A stretch of 64,000 nucleotides of DNA, taken from positions 372,001-436,000 of the forward strand of contig JAYKKR010000001.1 of NCBI GenBank assembly GCA_036971615.1, in the 5' to 3' direction. The notes below the pieces were generated by a model. That model was not told where the DNA came from, did no database searches, and was given only the letters and a program-made list of their open reading frames with translations. Positions within the stretch are counted from its first letter, which is position 1. Every line of letters begins with the position of its first letter. Positions 42,949 to 51,889 of this stretch are shown piece after piece. The translations under genes were made by a program, and so were the position numbers. This DNA comes from Amyloporia xantha. Taxonomy: Eukaryota; Basidiomycota; Agaricomycetes; Polyporales; Adustoporiaceae.

Positions 42949-44035
42949 ATGAACCACGATTCTGTTGATAGTACAGTCTGGACGAGGTGCGTGGCACAAC
43001 ATTGTCGATGCAATACTGCCAACCAAGTTGCCCCTGGACAGACTGCCGCTCGATATCCGCACAGATGCGGTGGAAGTTATGGATATACAAAACCTGGTAC
43101 AATGGCGAAACCTCAGCACGCGCGAAGCGTTCCGAGTCTGTGTTGAACTCAATGGCAGCATGAACCAGTTGCTGAGCATGTTTGTCGAAGATGCAGACGG
43201 CCTTCGTCAGCTTATGCGAGACAACAATTGTGTCATCGGAGGCTCCGCTGCATTGTGGTACTTGGATAGACGGTGCTCATGGCTCCCAAACGATTTGGAC
43301 TTATACGTGCCAGTGGACGCCTGGTACAATGTTGTACGATACCTGCAACAAACCGAAGGCGGTCAGATACTACCTGGTAGCAGCCCTGTCAACAGCGAAG
43401 ACGAAGGGGACAATATCGAAGAAGGGTATGCTCTAGAATATGGCATCAGATCTCTGGCGCATATCAGCACTCCACGCGGCTCAATCGACGTGATTCGCAG
43501 CTCCACAGAGTCCTCGCTGTACCCTCTTCCATTTTCCTGGACTAGCCTTCTTATGAATGCCTTAGGGCCCGATCGCATCGTTTCGGCCTATTGGGGATTA
43601 ACCTCGCGTCGGAAAGGACTGTACACGCCAAGAAACCTGACAGACAAGGAATGGTCTGCGCTCGATAAATATGTGGCAAGGGGGTACGACTTCGCAATGT
43701 TCACAAGACACTGGAACGAACCCGACCTACAAGGTTGTCACCTGTGGTACTGCTCTCACAAGCTACGCAGCTTTGACGACGAAGGCGTGTTCCAACTTAC
43801 GTTCGATTGTATTGGTCGACACCATATATCGGATCAAGGGCCGTGTACGAAAGAACAGGACCATACTGTCGTGTGGCGGCTGGGAGGGGGGGCATGTTCG
43901 TCACAATGCATGGCCATCGCAGATAGAGAGTATGTTATCAAAACATATTCCATAGGCAGGGAAGACGTGTGGTATGCCATCATGCTGTATATTGATCGGA
44001 TGAGACGGGAGTTCAGGGCACGTTCACATAGATAA
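42949..44035 (+). CDS. F-box protein with nucleotidyltransferase-like domain, cassette 2
   Basis: Two exons (42949-42986, 43042-44035; phase 2, same intron position as the 40258 gene) give 343 residues. F-box at about 14-55 (LPLDI ... LVQWRNLSTREA). Nucleotidyltransferase signature: Gly-Ser in VIGGSAALWYL (80-81), Asp97 and Asp99 in NDLDLYVP, Asp162 in SIDVIRS. It resembles the cassette-1 protein along most of its length (LTDKE, YVxRGYxF and a CxxxLRxF motif), so both diverged from one ancestor while keeping the key acids. Its stop overlaps the stop of the Helitron gene on the other strand by 23 bp, which ties it to the Helitron. The spliced start is preferred over the longer unspliced ORF because the paralogue has the same intron. 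Confidence 0.78.
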
Positions 44036-46568
44036 CCAAACATGCTGTTCTTCCGCGAGTATGTAATAAGATCCTTGGGTCTAAACCCGATATTGAGTCG
44101 TATTCCAGAGTGCATTGCTGCCCCGTATCTGCGCCGTCATGATACCACAGTCGTCCTCGCATGTCAACAACGCGGCATGTGAAATGGTCGCTGCCGGCAT
44201 AGATGATACCTTGCAAGCGGTAGGCGGCATCACCGCGGTGGCAAGGAAGTTGCAAAGTGGTATCCATGAACATCAATGGGTATTGCGGCGAGGCAGGATA
44301 GATCTCGAAGGCGATGAATGGAGGAGCTGAATCAATTACTGATGTGCCGAGCGTGGGGCCCCTACATGTTCTACACCGCGCCCCAGGTCGTCGTGTGAGC
44401 AGATCTGACAAGCATTGGGCCAACGATGATGAAACAGGGATAGATGACAACTGATCCCAGAAGAAGGGATAGACAGACCATAGACAATTAAAGATATCTT
44501 CAGAAGAGACACCGGTCACGGTTCCACAAACATCGCACCTCCACTGGCACATTCCATAGGCATGAGCTGTTGTGAATGTACGTTCGGCAACATCCACAAC
44601 TGCACATAGTGCAGGACCTCTGCGGGGGAACATGGTAGCATTCATCATGAATAAGGAATCTCGGACGTGGTCACGCACCTGCTCGAGGGACCGCAGCCCC
44701 GAGCTACACTCATGAAATCCTGCGCAAATCTGTAACAGCAAGTGATTGTCACGCGCCAAGTGCAAGAACTGGGCGAAGCCGATCTGTGTGAAAGAATTCC
44801 ACAAGACAGTGAGAAGTGAATCGTAAGCACAGCTCCAATCTGTATTGTCCCAGGCCACGCCCTGCACATCTGAAGGCCCCGCGGAAACCAATGTTGTGCC
44901 AGAGTTCAGCAACCTTGATGAGTCCTTCGACGGCTGCTGTGTTGTAGGCGCCACTGTGTTAGAGGGGTTGGAAGATGTGGTGTTCCGGCATGATGAATGC
45001 TCTAACCAGTTACCGCGGCGCGCGCGTTTTGCGGGACCTGACGATGGTGAAGTTGATGTCTTGTCTGCATCATCAGCTTTTCGTTTAGCACCGTCGTGCT
45101 TGACCTTCTCGAGTAGTTTCCACTGAAGAGGTTCAGCCTGGGCCTTTAATATCGCTACCGGCTCATGTTCCCAACTCAAGCCAGGATCAACTACGTCTGG
45201 GACGTGATTCGGACCGAAAAATGATTGGTATGAGCGGACAAGTGAGGCACGAGTAATACCTTTCACTGACTCTGGCAGGATCCCCAAACGTTTACGCCGG
45301 CCAATATCGTCCAAAATCTCTAGCTCGCGAAATTCACGACGTAAGTCCCCATTGAGCCCTCCGCGTACTTTGGACGAATCGAAGGTGTCGAGAATGACAG
45401 TACCCGCTAGGGATGAACTACGAGACAAGCACGTGTACAGTGACTGATGCCCTTTGCAGTACCGTAGATGACAAGGATTGAACGGTCGTGTACGCCCTTG
45501 CGCACCAAAGTCGGTCATGGAAAAACAAGGTAACACCAAAGCTTGTTGCCTGTCAATATAGATTTGACTATCGTTAGGCAGTGTACATTTGATACGCCCT
45601 CCGGTCCGCGTGATCGGTACAACATTGGGCGGCAAACCATCCAGCTGGACTGTGCGAGCTGGGTCCTTCAATTGCACGAACAATGTATCAAGCACTTCTA
45701 TGCCGTCTGCAATAAAATGAGAATCCCAACCTACTACAGTTGCTTCCGCACCATTGGTTGCCCCTAGCTCAGTTGCCTCGTTCACCTTCAACATGACGGG
45801 CATGTCAATACACAGAGACAAGATTCCCGCCCGGTGCCCAGTTTCACTGGGAGGTAAGTTCCACAACACACGCTGGAGTTTTGCATCAATGCAGTTGGAT
45901 GAACGCACAGGATCTACAGAGGTATCACCGTCGTATTTCGTCTGGCGAACAGAACTTTTCGCAGGTCTGGATCCCCACGAATCCACCGAATGAAAATGGT
46001 GAAGGGTCCGGCCGGTTTCAAGCGCAAATCGTCTTGTACCAACTTCATTTATTGCATCGCGATGAGAATTCCGTGCTGTTATAATGGCCACGTTACGGAA
46101 CCTAGAATCGTTGAGAATTTGGGATGTGGAAGCGGGTGTTACGACTCGAGATTGCAGAAGAGCGATATCTTCAGCAGTACAGGCTTTGAAGCGCATGTGT
46201 TCAAGGGCGGTACGGAATGACCTGTCCTCTGCCGAAAGTCCTTTCTGACGCATGTTCTGCCGCAGAATGACTACGGTCGTAAACTCGTGCCAGATAGCCT
46301 TACCAATAGCATCTTGTTGAGATTTCAGCGACGTCGCATTTGACCATGGACCAACAGATGCAGAATATAACGACCGGGCACCTGGTCCTGCAGGTGGAAG
46401 CTGCGCAAAGTCCCCCGCAAGAATGACACTCATGCCTCCGAAACTAATGTCAGTAATGGAGAGAGCTTTGCACATCTGCGCGCTAACTTTATACACATCG
46501 CCGCACGCTGTCATGGATATTTCATCAAAGATCATCAAGTCTGCACGTTCAATCCGCTCACGAACTTT
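44013..46568 (-). pseudogene. Helitron protein, C-terminal half: helicase domain and USP-like peptidase
   Basis: This half begins where the copia element cut the gene and continues the frame of 51890-56952. It starts with the helicase Walker B (LMIFDEIS), followed by Pif1/RecD-like motifs (GDFAQLPP; QNMR; TGGRIKC; HLRYCKGHQSLYTCLSRS, the RecD-2-like motif). A linker with a basic KRxRR stretch leads to a C-terminal domain of about 270 residues. It has a ubiquitin-specific-protease Cys box (DWSCAYDSLL), paired Cys of a zinc site (CQWRCDVC ... CRTCRG) and a His box (YAGSDHFTCRVVD ... LWYHDG). This looks like a peptidase C19 fold with both catalytic residues present. The gene is called broken only because of the insertion. 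Confidence 0.85.
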
Positions 46569-46924
46569 TGTCAGAGCCACAGACGAAAGGCGGGCTCGAT
46601 CAATCGATGCTCAAGTATACAGACAGCTAGAGTCCGAGTTGAGCAACTGTATATTGAGCTAATATACCTAACCACTCACCTAGAGTCCGAGTTGAGCAAC
46701 TGGGGAAGCCAGGATGCAACGGACTCTGAGGTGGTGCGCTTTGGGAACAAACAACGATCAACACAGAAGTGGCAACTACTCTAGGGGTGTAGGTAAAGAA
46801 TGGATTCTATCATAGGTACAGAAGGAGATAGGAATAAAGTGAATAGACAGAAAGATAGCTATAGATGTAAGGAGTCCATAGAAATAGTTTTCAAGAAGAG
46901 AGGTGAAGAATTACCCGTTTGACA
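46569..46924 (-). repeat. 3' LTR of the copia element
   Basis: 356 bp with TGTCA/TGACA ends. Inside, a 23-bp sequence (CTAGAGTCCGAGTTGAGCAA plus CTG) occurs twice, at 46627 and 46680. Confidence 0.92.
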
Positions 46925-46976
46925 CTCCCCCTTAATGAGACACCTCTCATTGTCCAAGCTCCCCCTGAGTCCAACC

Positions 46977-49900
46977 TCACTCCAAACCCATCATGCGCCG
47001 CAAGTGCTCGACCTGAGGCTTTGCCAGAGCCTTGGTGAGCAAATCTGCAGGCATCTCATGAGTGGAGACATAGATAGGTTTGATGTACCCAGCCTCAACC
47101 TCATCACGTAGCCAGTAGAAGCGGAGGTCGAGGTGTTTGAGTCGACCGTGATGCTCCGGATTCTTCGACACAGTGAGTGCGGACTGATTGTCGATACAGA
47201 GGGTAGAGGGAGGATCATACCCATAGCCAATCTCAGAGAGAAGATTGCGCATCCACTTGATGTCCCTTCCGGCCTCGACTGCAGCAACGTACTCCGACTC
47301 CGTGGTGGAAAGAGTGACGATGGATTGCAGCTTGCTACTCCAGTTGACAGCGCCTGTACCCATGCGAACCAGGTAGCCACTTGTGGAACGTCCATTCTCC
47401 AGATTATCGCCATGCGATGCATCTGTGAACGTCACAAAGGGCTCTGTAGTCGAAGGGTCAGGGCGGTAAGTGAGTTTGAGATCCTTTGTCCCCTGCAAGT
47501 AACGGAAGAGATGCTTGACCGCTTTCCAATGCTGCTCACCAGGATTGTGGTTGAAGCGCGCAAGACAGCCAACAGCATAGGAGATGTCTGGACGAGTAGC
47601 GGAGGAAAGATACTGCAGGGCACCTACAGCCTGCAGGTAAGGGATGTTGCGCATGCTAGCTACTTCTTCGGGCGTTTTGGGGGACATGGAAGAGGATAGG
47701 ATCAAACCGGGAGTCATAGGAGTGGAAACCGTACTGCACTCGCTGTGGTTGAAGCGCTCGAGGACGTCGATAATGTATTGTCGCTGAGACAGAGCAAGAG
47801 TGCGAGTTGGACGATCCCGAGTGATCTCGATGCCCAGAAGATATGATGTTGCGCCCAAATCACGAAGCTTGAAGTGGCTAGCTAGCTCTTCGACGAAGTT
47901 GTCAAGCGCAGACTGGGAGGAGGAAACAGCAGTGATATCATCGACATAGATAGGGACAATGATGCGAATGTTATCACGCTCGTATACGTACACTCCAGCG
48001 TCTGAGGAAATGCGCTTGAAACCCATCTTGACCAGCGTAGCATGCAGCTTCTTGTTCCAGCGTCGACCAGCTTGCTTTAGCCCGTAGATAGGCTTGCGCA
48101 GATGTAAAGCAACTCGCTTGTTACCGTTCTGAAAGCCCTCTGGTTGACGCATGTAGACATCCGCATCCATCTCACCGTTCAGGAAAGCATGGGAGATGTC
48201 AATGGAGCGTATGTGGAGGTCCTCGATGGCAGCAGTGGCAAGAATGGCTCGAATGCTGGCCATGCGAATGGTGGGAGCGAAGGTTTCGACGAAATCGTAG
48301 CCAGGGCGCTGAGAAAAGCCTTGGGCAACAAGTCTAGCCTTGTAGCGTTCGATGGAGCCGTCCGCATTGCGCTTGATCTTAAAGACCCACTTACAGCCAA
48401 TAGCCTTGCGGTCAGGAGGTAGATCGACGACTTCCCAAGTGCCATTCTCAATCTGTGCATCGTATTCCTCCTGAATAGCGGCGCGCCACTTGTCTGCGTC
48501 TGGGCGTCTCATGGCTTCCGCATAAGTCGCAGGCTCAGACTCTGCATAGTGGGCAGCCTCTTCGGCATCCTCGTCATCACTGTCGTCGTCCTCAAAATCC
48601 TCTGCGAGTGCTGGGAGATCATCATCATCACTGTCTGGAACAGCGGGAGGAGGTTCTCTCCATTCAGCATCGACTGGAGGAGGAGGCGACAGTGGAACAG
48701 CAGGAGGCGGTGGAGGCGGAGGCGACGGCGGAGGTGGAGGCGGGGGAACAGGAGCAGGAGCACGTGAACGAGTAGCAGGACGGGAATACGGATGCCATGG
48801 AACAGACCAATCTTGCACTGGACGCTTCGCTCGACGCTCGCGTCGAAGAGCGATGGGACGATCATCGACAGGAAGTTCTGGGACTGGAGGAGGAAAATGA
48901 GCGTCTGCAGGCACATCTTGGATAGGATCCAGCTCTGGAGGAGCAGGAGGATCTGGTAACTCCCCCTCAAGAGGTGGCGCAGGCGCAACAGCGGGCACAG
49001 GCACAGGATCAGCGACCGGCAGAGGTGCAGGTGCAGGAGGAGGAGAGGGTGGTGGAGGCGGCGGAGCAGCGTCAGGAGGTGGCGGTGGAGGTGGAGGAGC
49101 AGAGTTAGAAGTAGGAGGAGAAGCAAGAGGGGCTGTCGATTGCTTCAGACCAGGAAAGTAGCGCTCATCGAAATCAGCGCGCTCTGAAAGAATGATCCGC
49201 TTCGTCGTAGGATTGTAGAATCTCCAACCTTTAACACCATCAGGATAACCAATGAAGACGCACTTCTCCATATGGGCGCCAAGACTCGTCCGCTTGTCCT
49301 TCTGGACGTGGACATAGGCAGTGCATCCCCAAACACGGAGATGGCTAACGTCCGGCTTGCGCTTGTACCACATCTCAAAGGGCGTAGCGTCTGGTAGCAC
49401 GGAGGAGGCACAGCGGTTCAGAACATGCACGAGAGTAGACAGAGCCTCTCCCCAGAAAGAGGGAGGAAGACCAGACTCAGAAAGCATAGAACTGATACCA
49501 TCGCCTAGAATTCGATTGGTGCGCTCTGCAACACCGTTCTGCTGCGGTCGATTGCGCGTGGAGTGTTGTCGCTCAATGCCGTGCTCTGTGGTGAAGGAAA
49601 GGAAGGCAGTGGACATGTATTCACCTCCCTTGTCGTCTCGCAACGCTTTGATCCTGCAGTCCGTCTGATTCTCCGCCCACGCCTTGTAATGTCTGAACAT
49701 TTCGAAGACCTGATCCTTTGTCTTCATTAAGTAGACAGTGCGGAAGCGAGAGAAGTCGTCGATGAATGTAACCCAGTAGCGATAGCCAGAGTGGGTTTGG
49801 ACAGGCAGGGGACCATGAACGTCAGAGTGAACGAGTTCGAGCGGTTTGCTGGCACGATGAGACGACGGAGGGAAAGGATTAGCATGCATCTTCCCAGCAA

Positions 49901-51350
49901 GACAGGGCTCGCAGACAGGGTCTGAGGGAGCCTTAGAGTCGAGTGTCAGACCAGTGACAAGATCCTGAGACAGCAAACGCTTCACTCCGTCGATGTGACG
50001 ATGCGCGAGACGACGATGCCAGAGCGAAAGATCGAGAGGAAGAGTGGAGCTCAGCTTTGCATACTCTGTAAGAGCGACAGTATGACCGGCTAAAAGCGCA
50101 GTGTTCGAGTCGTCGATGCGGGCGCAGAAGAGCGTTCGACCTCCCTTTGAGAAGTCCATCCTTTCACGTCCAATGCGCACAGTGAATTGGCAACGTCGTG
50201 TTAAGAAAAGGACAGACAGGAGATTGTTACGAAGGGCAGGGACATGTAGAACACGGGTAAACTCGACGTTCTTGACCACCCTACCTCCCACAATCGGTGA
50301 AAAGACCACAGTTCCAACCCCAGCAGAATAGACAACCTGATTGTCTGCGAGGCGTATAGCGACACGATGCGGGGAGTAGTCGCGAAGCCAGTGTCGATGA
50401 GGAGTCATGTGAGCTGTAGCACCTGAGTCTGCATTCCAATCCATGTTAGCGTCGGTCTGAAGAGGCGAAAGAGGATCGGAGGGATCGACAGAACGAAGAC
50501 TTGCATTGCCAGCTGACTCTGTAGCATTCGCCTGGTCCAGACGCTTGCGCGGTTGACGAGCCTTCTCCTTGGCCTTCGCAAACTTGAAGCAAACACTCTG
50601 GGTGTGACCCTTGCGACCGCAGAAGTCGCAGGTAGCATCCGCAGATGCAGCGTTCGCGCTGGCTGAAGAGATCGAAGTCGAAGGGGACGAAGTAGCGGCA
50701 AGAGCGACGGAGGATGATGAAGACGAAGGAAGGGTAAGAGAGGGACGTGCCATGCGATTGAGCTCCTCCGTTTGGAACGCTTCGATGACCTTGGACTTGT
50801 CGAGCTTCTCTGGGAGCATCATGATGAGAGCAGAGGTAAAGCTCGCATACTGCTCGCGCGGAAGCGCACGAATCATCGCCATGGCTTGGAGCTCATTGTC
50901 CAAGTCAGCGAGAGAGAAGGAGGGAGGACGGAGGTTCTGGCAAGTGAGCATAGCCTCCTCGATGCGGTTCGTGAGAGACTGCAAAGACTCCCCCTCGTCC
51001 TTGGAGATCGTCAAGAGGGATTCGTACGCGTTGAAGCGTGCACCCGGACGACGAACGACGTGGGCAGCCTCCAATGCACTCCACATACGCACAGGATCCT
51101 CCTCAAACCCACTGAAATGGATGCGCTGGTCCGGTGAGACGTTCAGGAAGATCTCACCAGCAGCCTTGGACTCTATCTTGTCCCATTCCCTGCGCTCTAT
51201 GTCCTCCTCCACAGGCGGACGACTCTCCACACCGCTCACAAGCCTCCAGTAGCCCATCTTCATCAGATATGCTCGCATCTCTCCCCTCCATTGCGGATAA
51301 TTGCCGTTCGAAAGCGGCTTGAAGCGCGGATGAGAGTCGATGGATGACAT
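46977..51350 (-). CDS. Copia Gag-Pol polyprotein
   Basis: A single 1457-codon ORF. A Gag region (NGNYPQWRGEMRAYL) is followed by a CX2CX4HX4C knuckle (CDFCGRKGHTQSVC) and a protease with DSGAT. The integrase has an HHCC finger (HRRLAHRH ... CEPCLAGK) and core residues in HSDVHGP, DDKGGEY and NGVAERTNR. A long Pro-rich linker of more than 100 residues with runs of 7-8 Pro follows. Then come a reverse transcriptase with YVDD, and an RNase H with TDASHGD, STTESEY and CIDNQSA. Unlike Ty1 of yeast there is no frameshift between Gag and Pol. No stop codon interrupts it, so it could be autonomous. Confidence 0.95.
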   Translation of the reverse strand: MSSIDSHPRFKPLSNGNYPQWRGEMRAYLMKMGYWRLVSGVESRPPVEEDIERREWDKIESKAAGEIFLNVSPDQRIHFSGFEEDPVRMWSALEAAHVVRRPGARFNAYESLLTISKDEGESLQSLTNRIEEAMLTCQNLRPPSFSLADLDNELQAMAMIRALPREQYASFTSALIMMLPEKLDKSKVIEAFQTEELNRMARPSLTLPSSSSSSVALAATSSPSTSISSASANAASADATCDFCGRKGHTQSVCFKFAKAKEKARQPRKRLDQANATESAGNASLRSVDPSDPLSPLQTDANMDWNADSGATAHMTPHRHWLRDYSPHRVAIRLADNQVVYSAGVGTVVFSPIVGGRVVKNVEFTRVLHVPALRNNLLSVLFLTRRCQFTVRIGRERMDFSKGGRTLFCARIDDSNTALLAGHTVALTEYAKLSSTLPLDLSLWHRRLAHRHIDGVKRLLSQDLVTGLTLDSKAPSDPVCEPCLAGKMHANPFPPSSHRASKPLELVHSDVHGPLPVQTHSGYRYWVTFIDDFSRFRTVYLMKTKDQVFEMFRHYKAWAENQTDCRIKALRDDKGGEYMSTAFLSFTTEHGIERQHSTRNRPQQNGVAERTNRILGDGISSMLSESGLPPSFWGEALSTLVHVLNRCASSVLPDATPFEMWYKRKPDVSHLRVWGCTAYVHVQKDKRTSLGAHMEKCVFIGYPDGVKGWRFYNPTTKRIILSERADFDERYFPGLKQSTAPLASPPTSNSAPPPPPPPPDAAPPPPPPSPPPAPAPLPVADPVPVPAVAPAPPLEGELPDPPAPPELDPIQDVPADAHFPPPVPELPVDDRPIALRRERRAKRPVQDWSVPWHPYSRPATRSRAPAPVPPPPPPPSPPPPPPPAVPLSPPPPVDAEWREPPPAVPDSDDDDLPALAEDFEDDDSDDEDAEEAAHYAESEPATYAEAMRRPDADKWRAAIQEEYDAQIENGTWEVVDLPPDRKAIGCKWVFKIKRNADGSIERYKARLVAQGFSQRPGYDFVETFAPTIRMASIRAILATAAIEDLHIRSIDISHAFLNGEMDADVYMRQPEGFQNGNKRVALHLRKPIYGLKQAGRRWNKKLHATLVKMGFKRISSDAGVYVYERDNIRIIVPIYVDDITAVSSSQSALDNFVEELASHFKLRDLGATSYLLGIEITRDRPTRTLALSQRQYIIDVLERFNHSECSTVSTPMTPGLILSSSMSPKTPEEVASMRNIPYLQAVGALQYLSSATRPDISYAVGCLARFNHNPGEQHWKAVKHLFRYLQGTKDLKLTYRPDPSTTEPFVTFTDASHGDNLENGRSTSGYLVRMGTGAVNWSSKLQSIVTLSTTESEYVAAVEAGRDIKWMRNLLSEIGYGYDPPSTLCIDNQSALTVSKNPEHHGRLKHLDLRFYWLRDEVEAGYIKPIYVSTHEMPADLLTKALAKPQVEHLRRMMGLE

Positions 51351-51533
51351 GGCAGGCAGAGGCGACGATCAGCAGAGATCAGAGAAGATCAGGAAAGATC
51401 AGAGTGTTGTAGAAGGAGTGTAGGGATTGTAGAGACAGTGTAGTAGCCAGATATTGAAATAGAGCTCGATCCAGAAGCTGTAGCAAGCAGAGAAGATTGA
51501 CGACGAAGCGGTCAGAGCGCGGGGCTCATAACC

Positions 51534-51889
51534 TGTCAGAGCCACAGACGAAAGGCGGGCTCGATCAATCGATGCTCAAGTATACAGACAGCTAGAGTCC
51601 GAGTTGAGCAACTGTATATTGAGCTAATATACCTAACCACTCACCTAGAGTCCGAGTTGAGCAACTGGGGAAGCCAGGATGCAACGGACTCTGAGGTGGT
51701 GCGCTTTGGGAACAAACAACGATCAACACAGAAGTGGCAACTACTCTAGGGGTGTAGGTAAAGAATGGATTCTATCATAGGTACAGAAGGAGATAGGAAT
51801 AAAGTGAATAGACAGAAAGATAGCTATAGATGTAAGGAGTCCATAGAAATAGTTTTCAAGAAGAGAGGTGAAGAATTACCCGTTTGACA
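51534..51889 (-). repeat. 5' LTR of the copia element
   Basis: 356 bp, matching 46569-46924. On the minus strand it is followed directly by GGTTATGAGCCC, the probable primer-binding site; the tRNA is not assigned. Confidence 0.92.

Larger units (their letters stand above)
46569..51889 (-). mobile_element. Intact Ty1/copia LTR retrotransposon, 5.3 kb
   Basis: LTRs of 356 bp at 46569-46924 and 51534-51889 start TGTCA and end TGACA and look identical. The target duplication is ACTTT (46564-46568 and 51890-51894). One uninterrupted Gag-Pol ORF lies inside on the minus strand. PR-IN-RT-RH order makes it Ty1/copia. The polypurine tract AAGGGGGAG (minus strand) adjoins the left LTR. It inserted into the Helitron helicase gene; leaving it out restores that reading frame exactly. 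Confidence 0.95.

Noticed and set aside
50611..51252. 213-codon plus-strand ORF
   Set aside because: Antisense to the copia Gag region; no independent signal.
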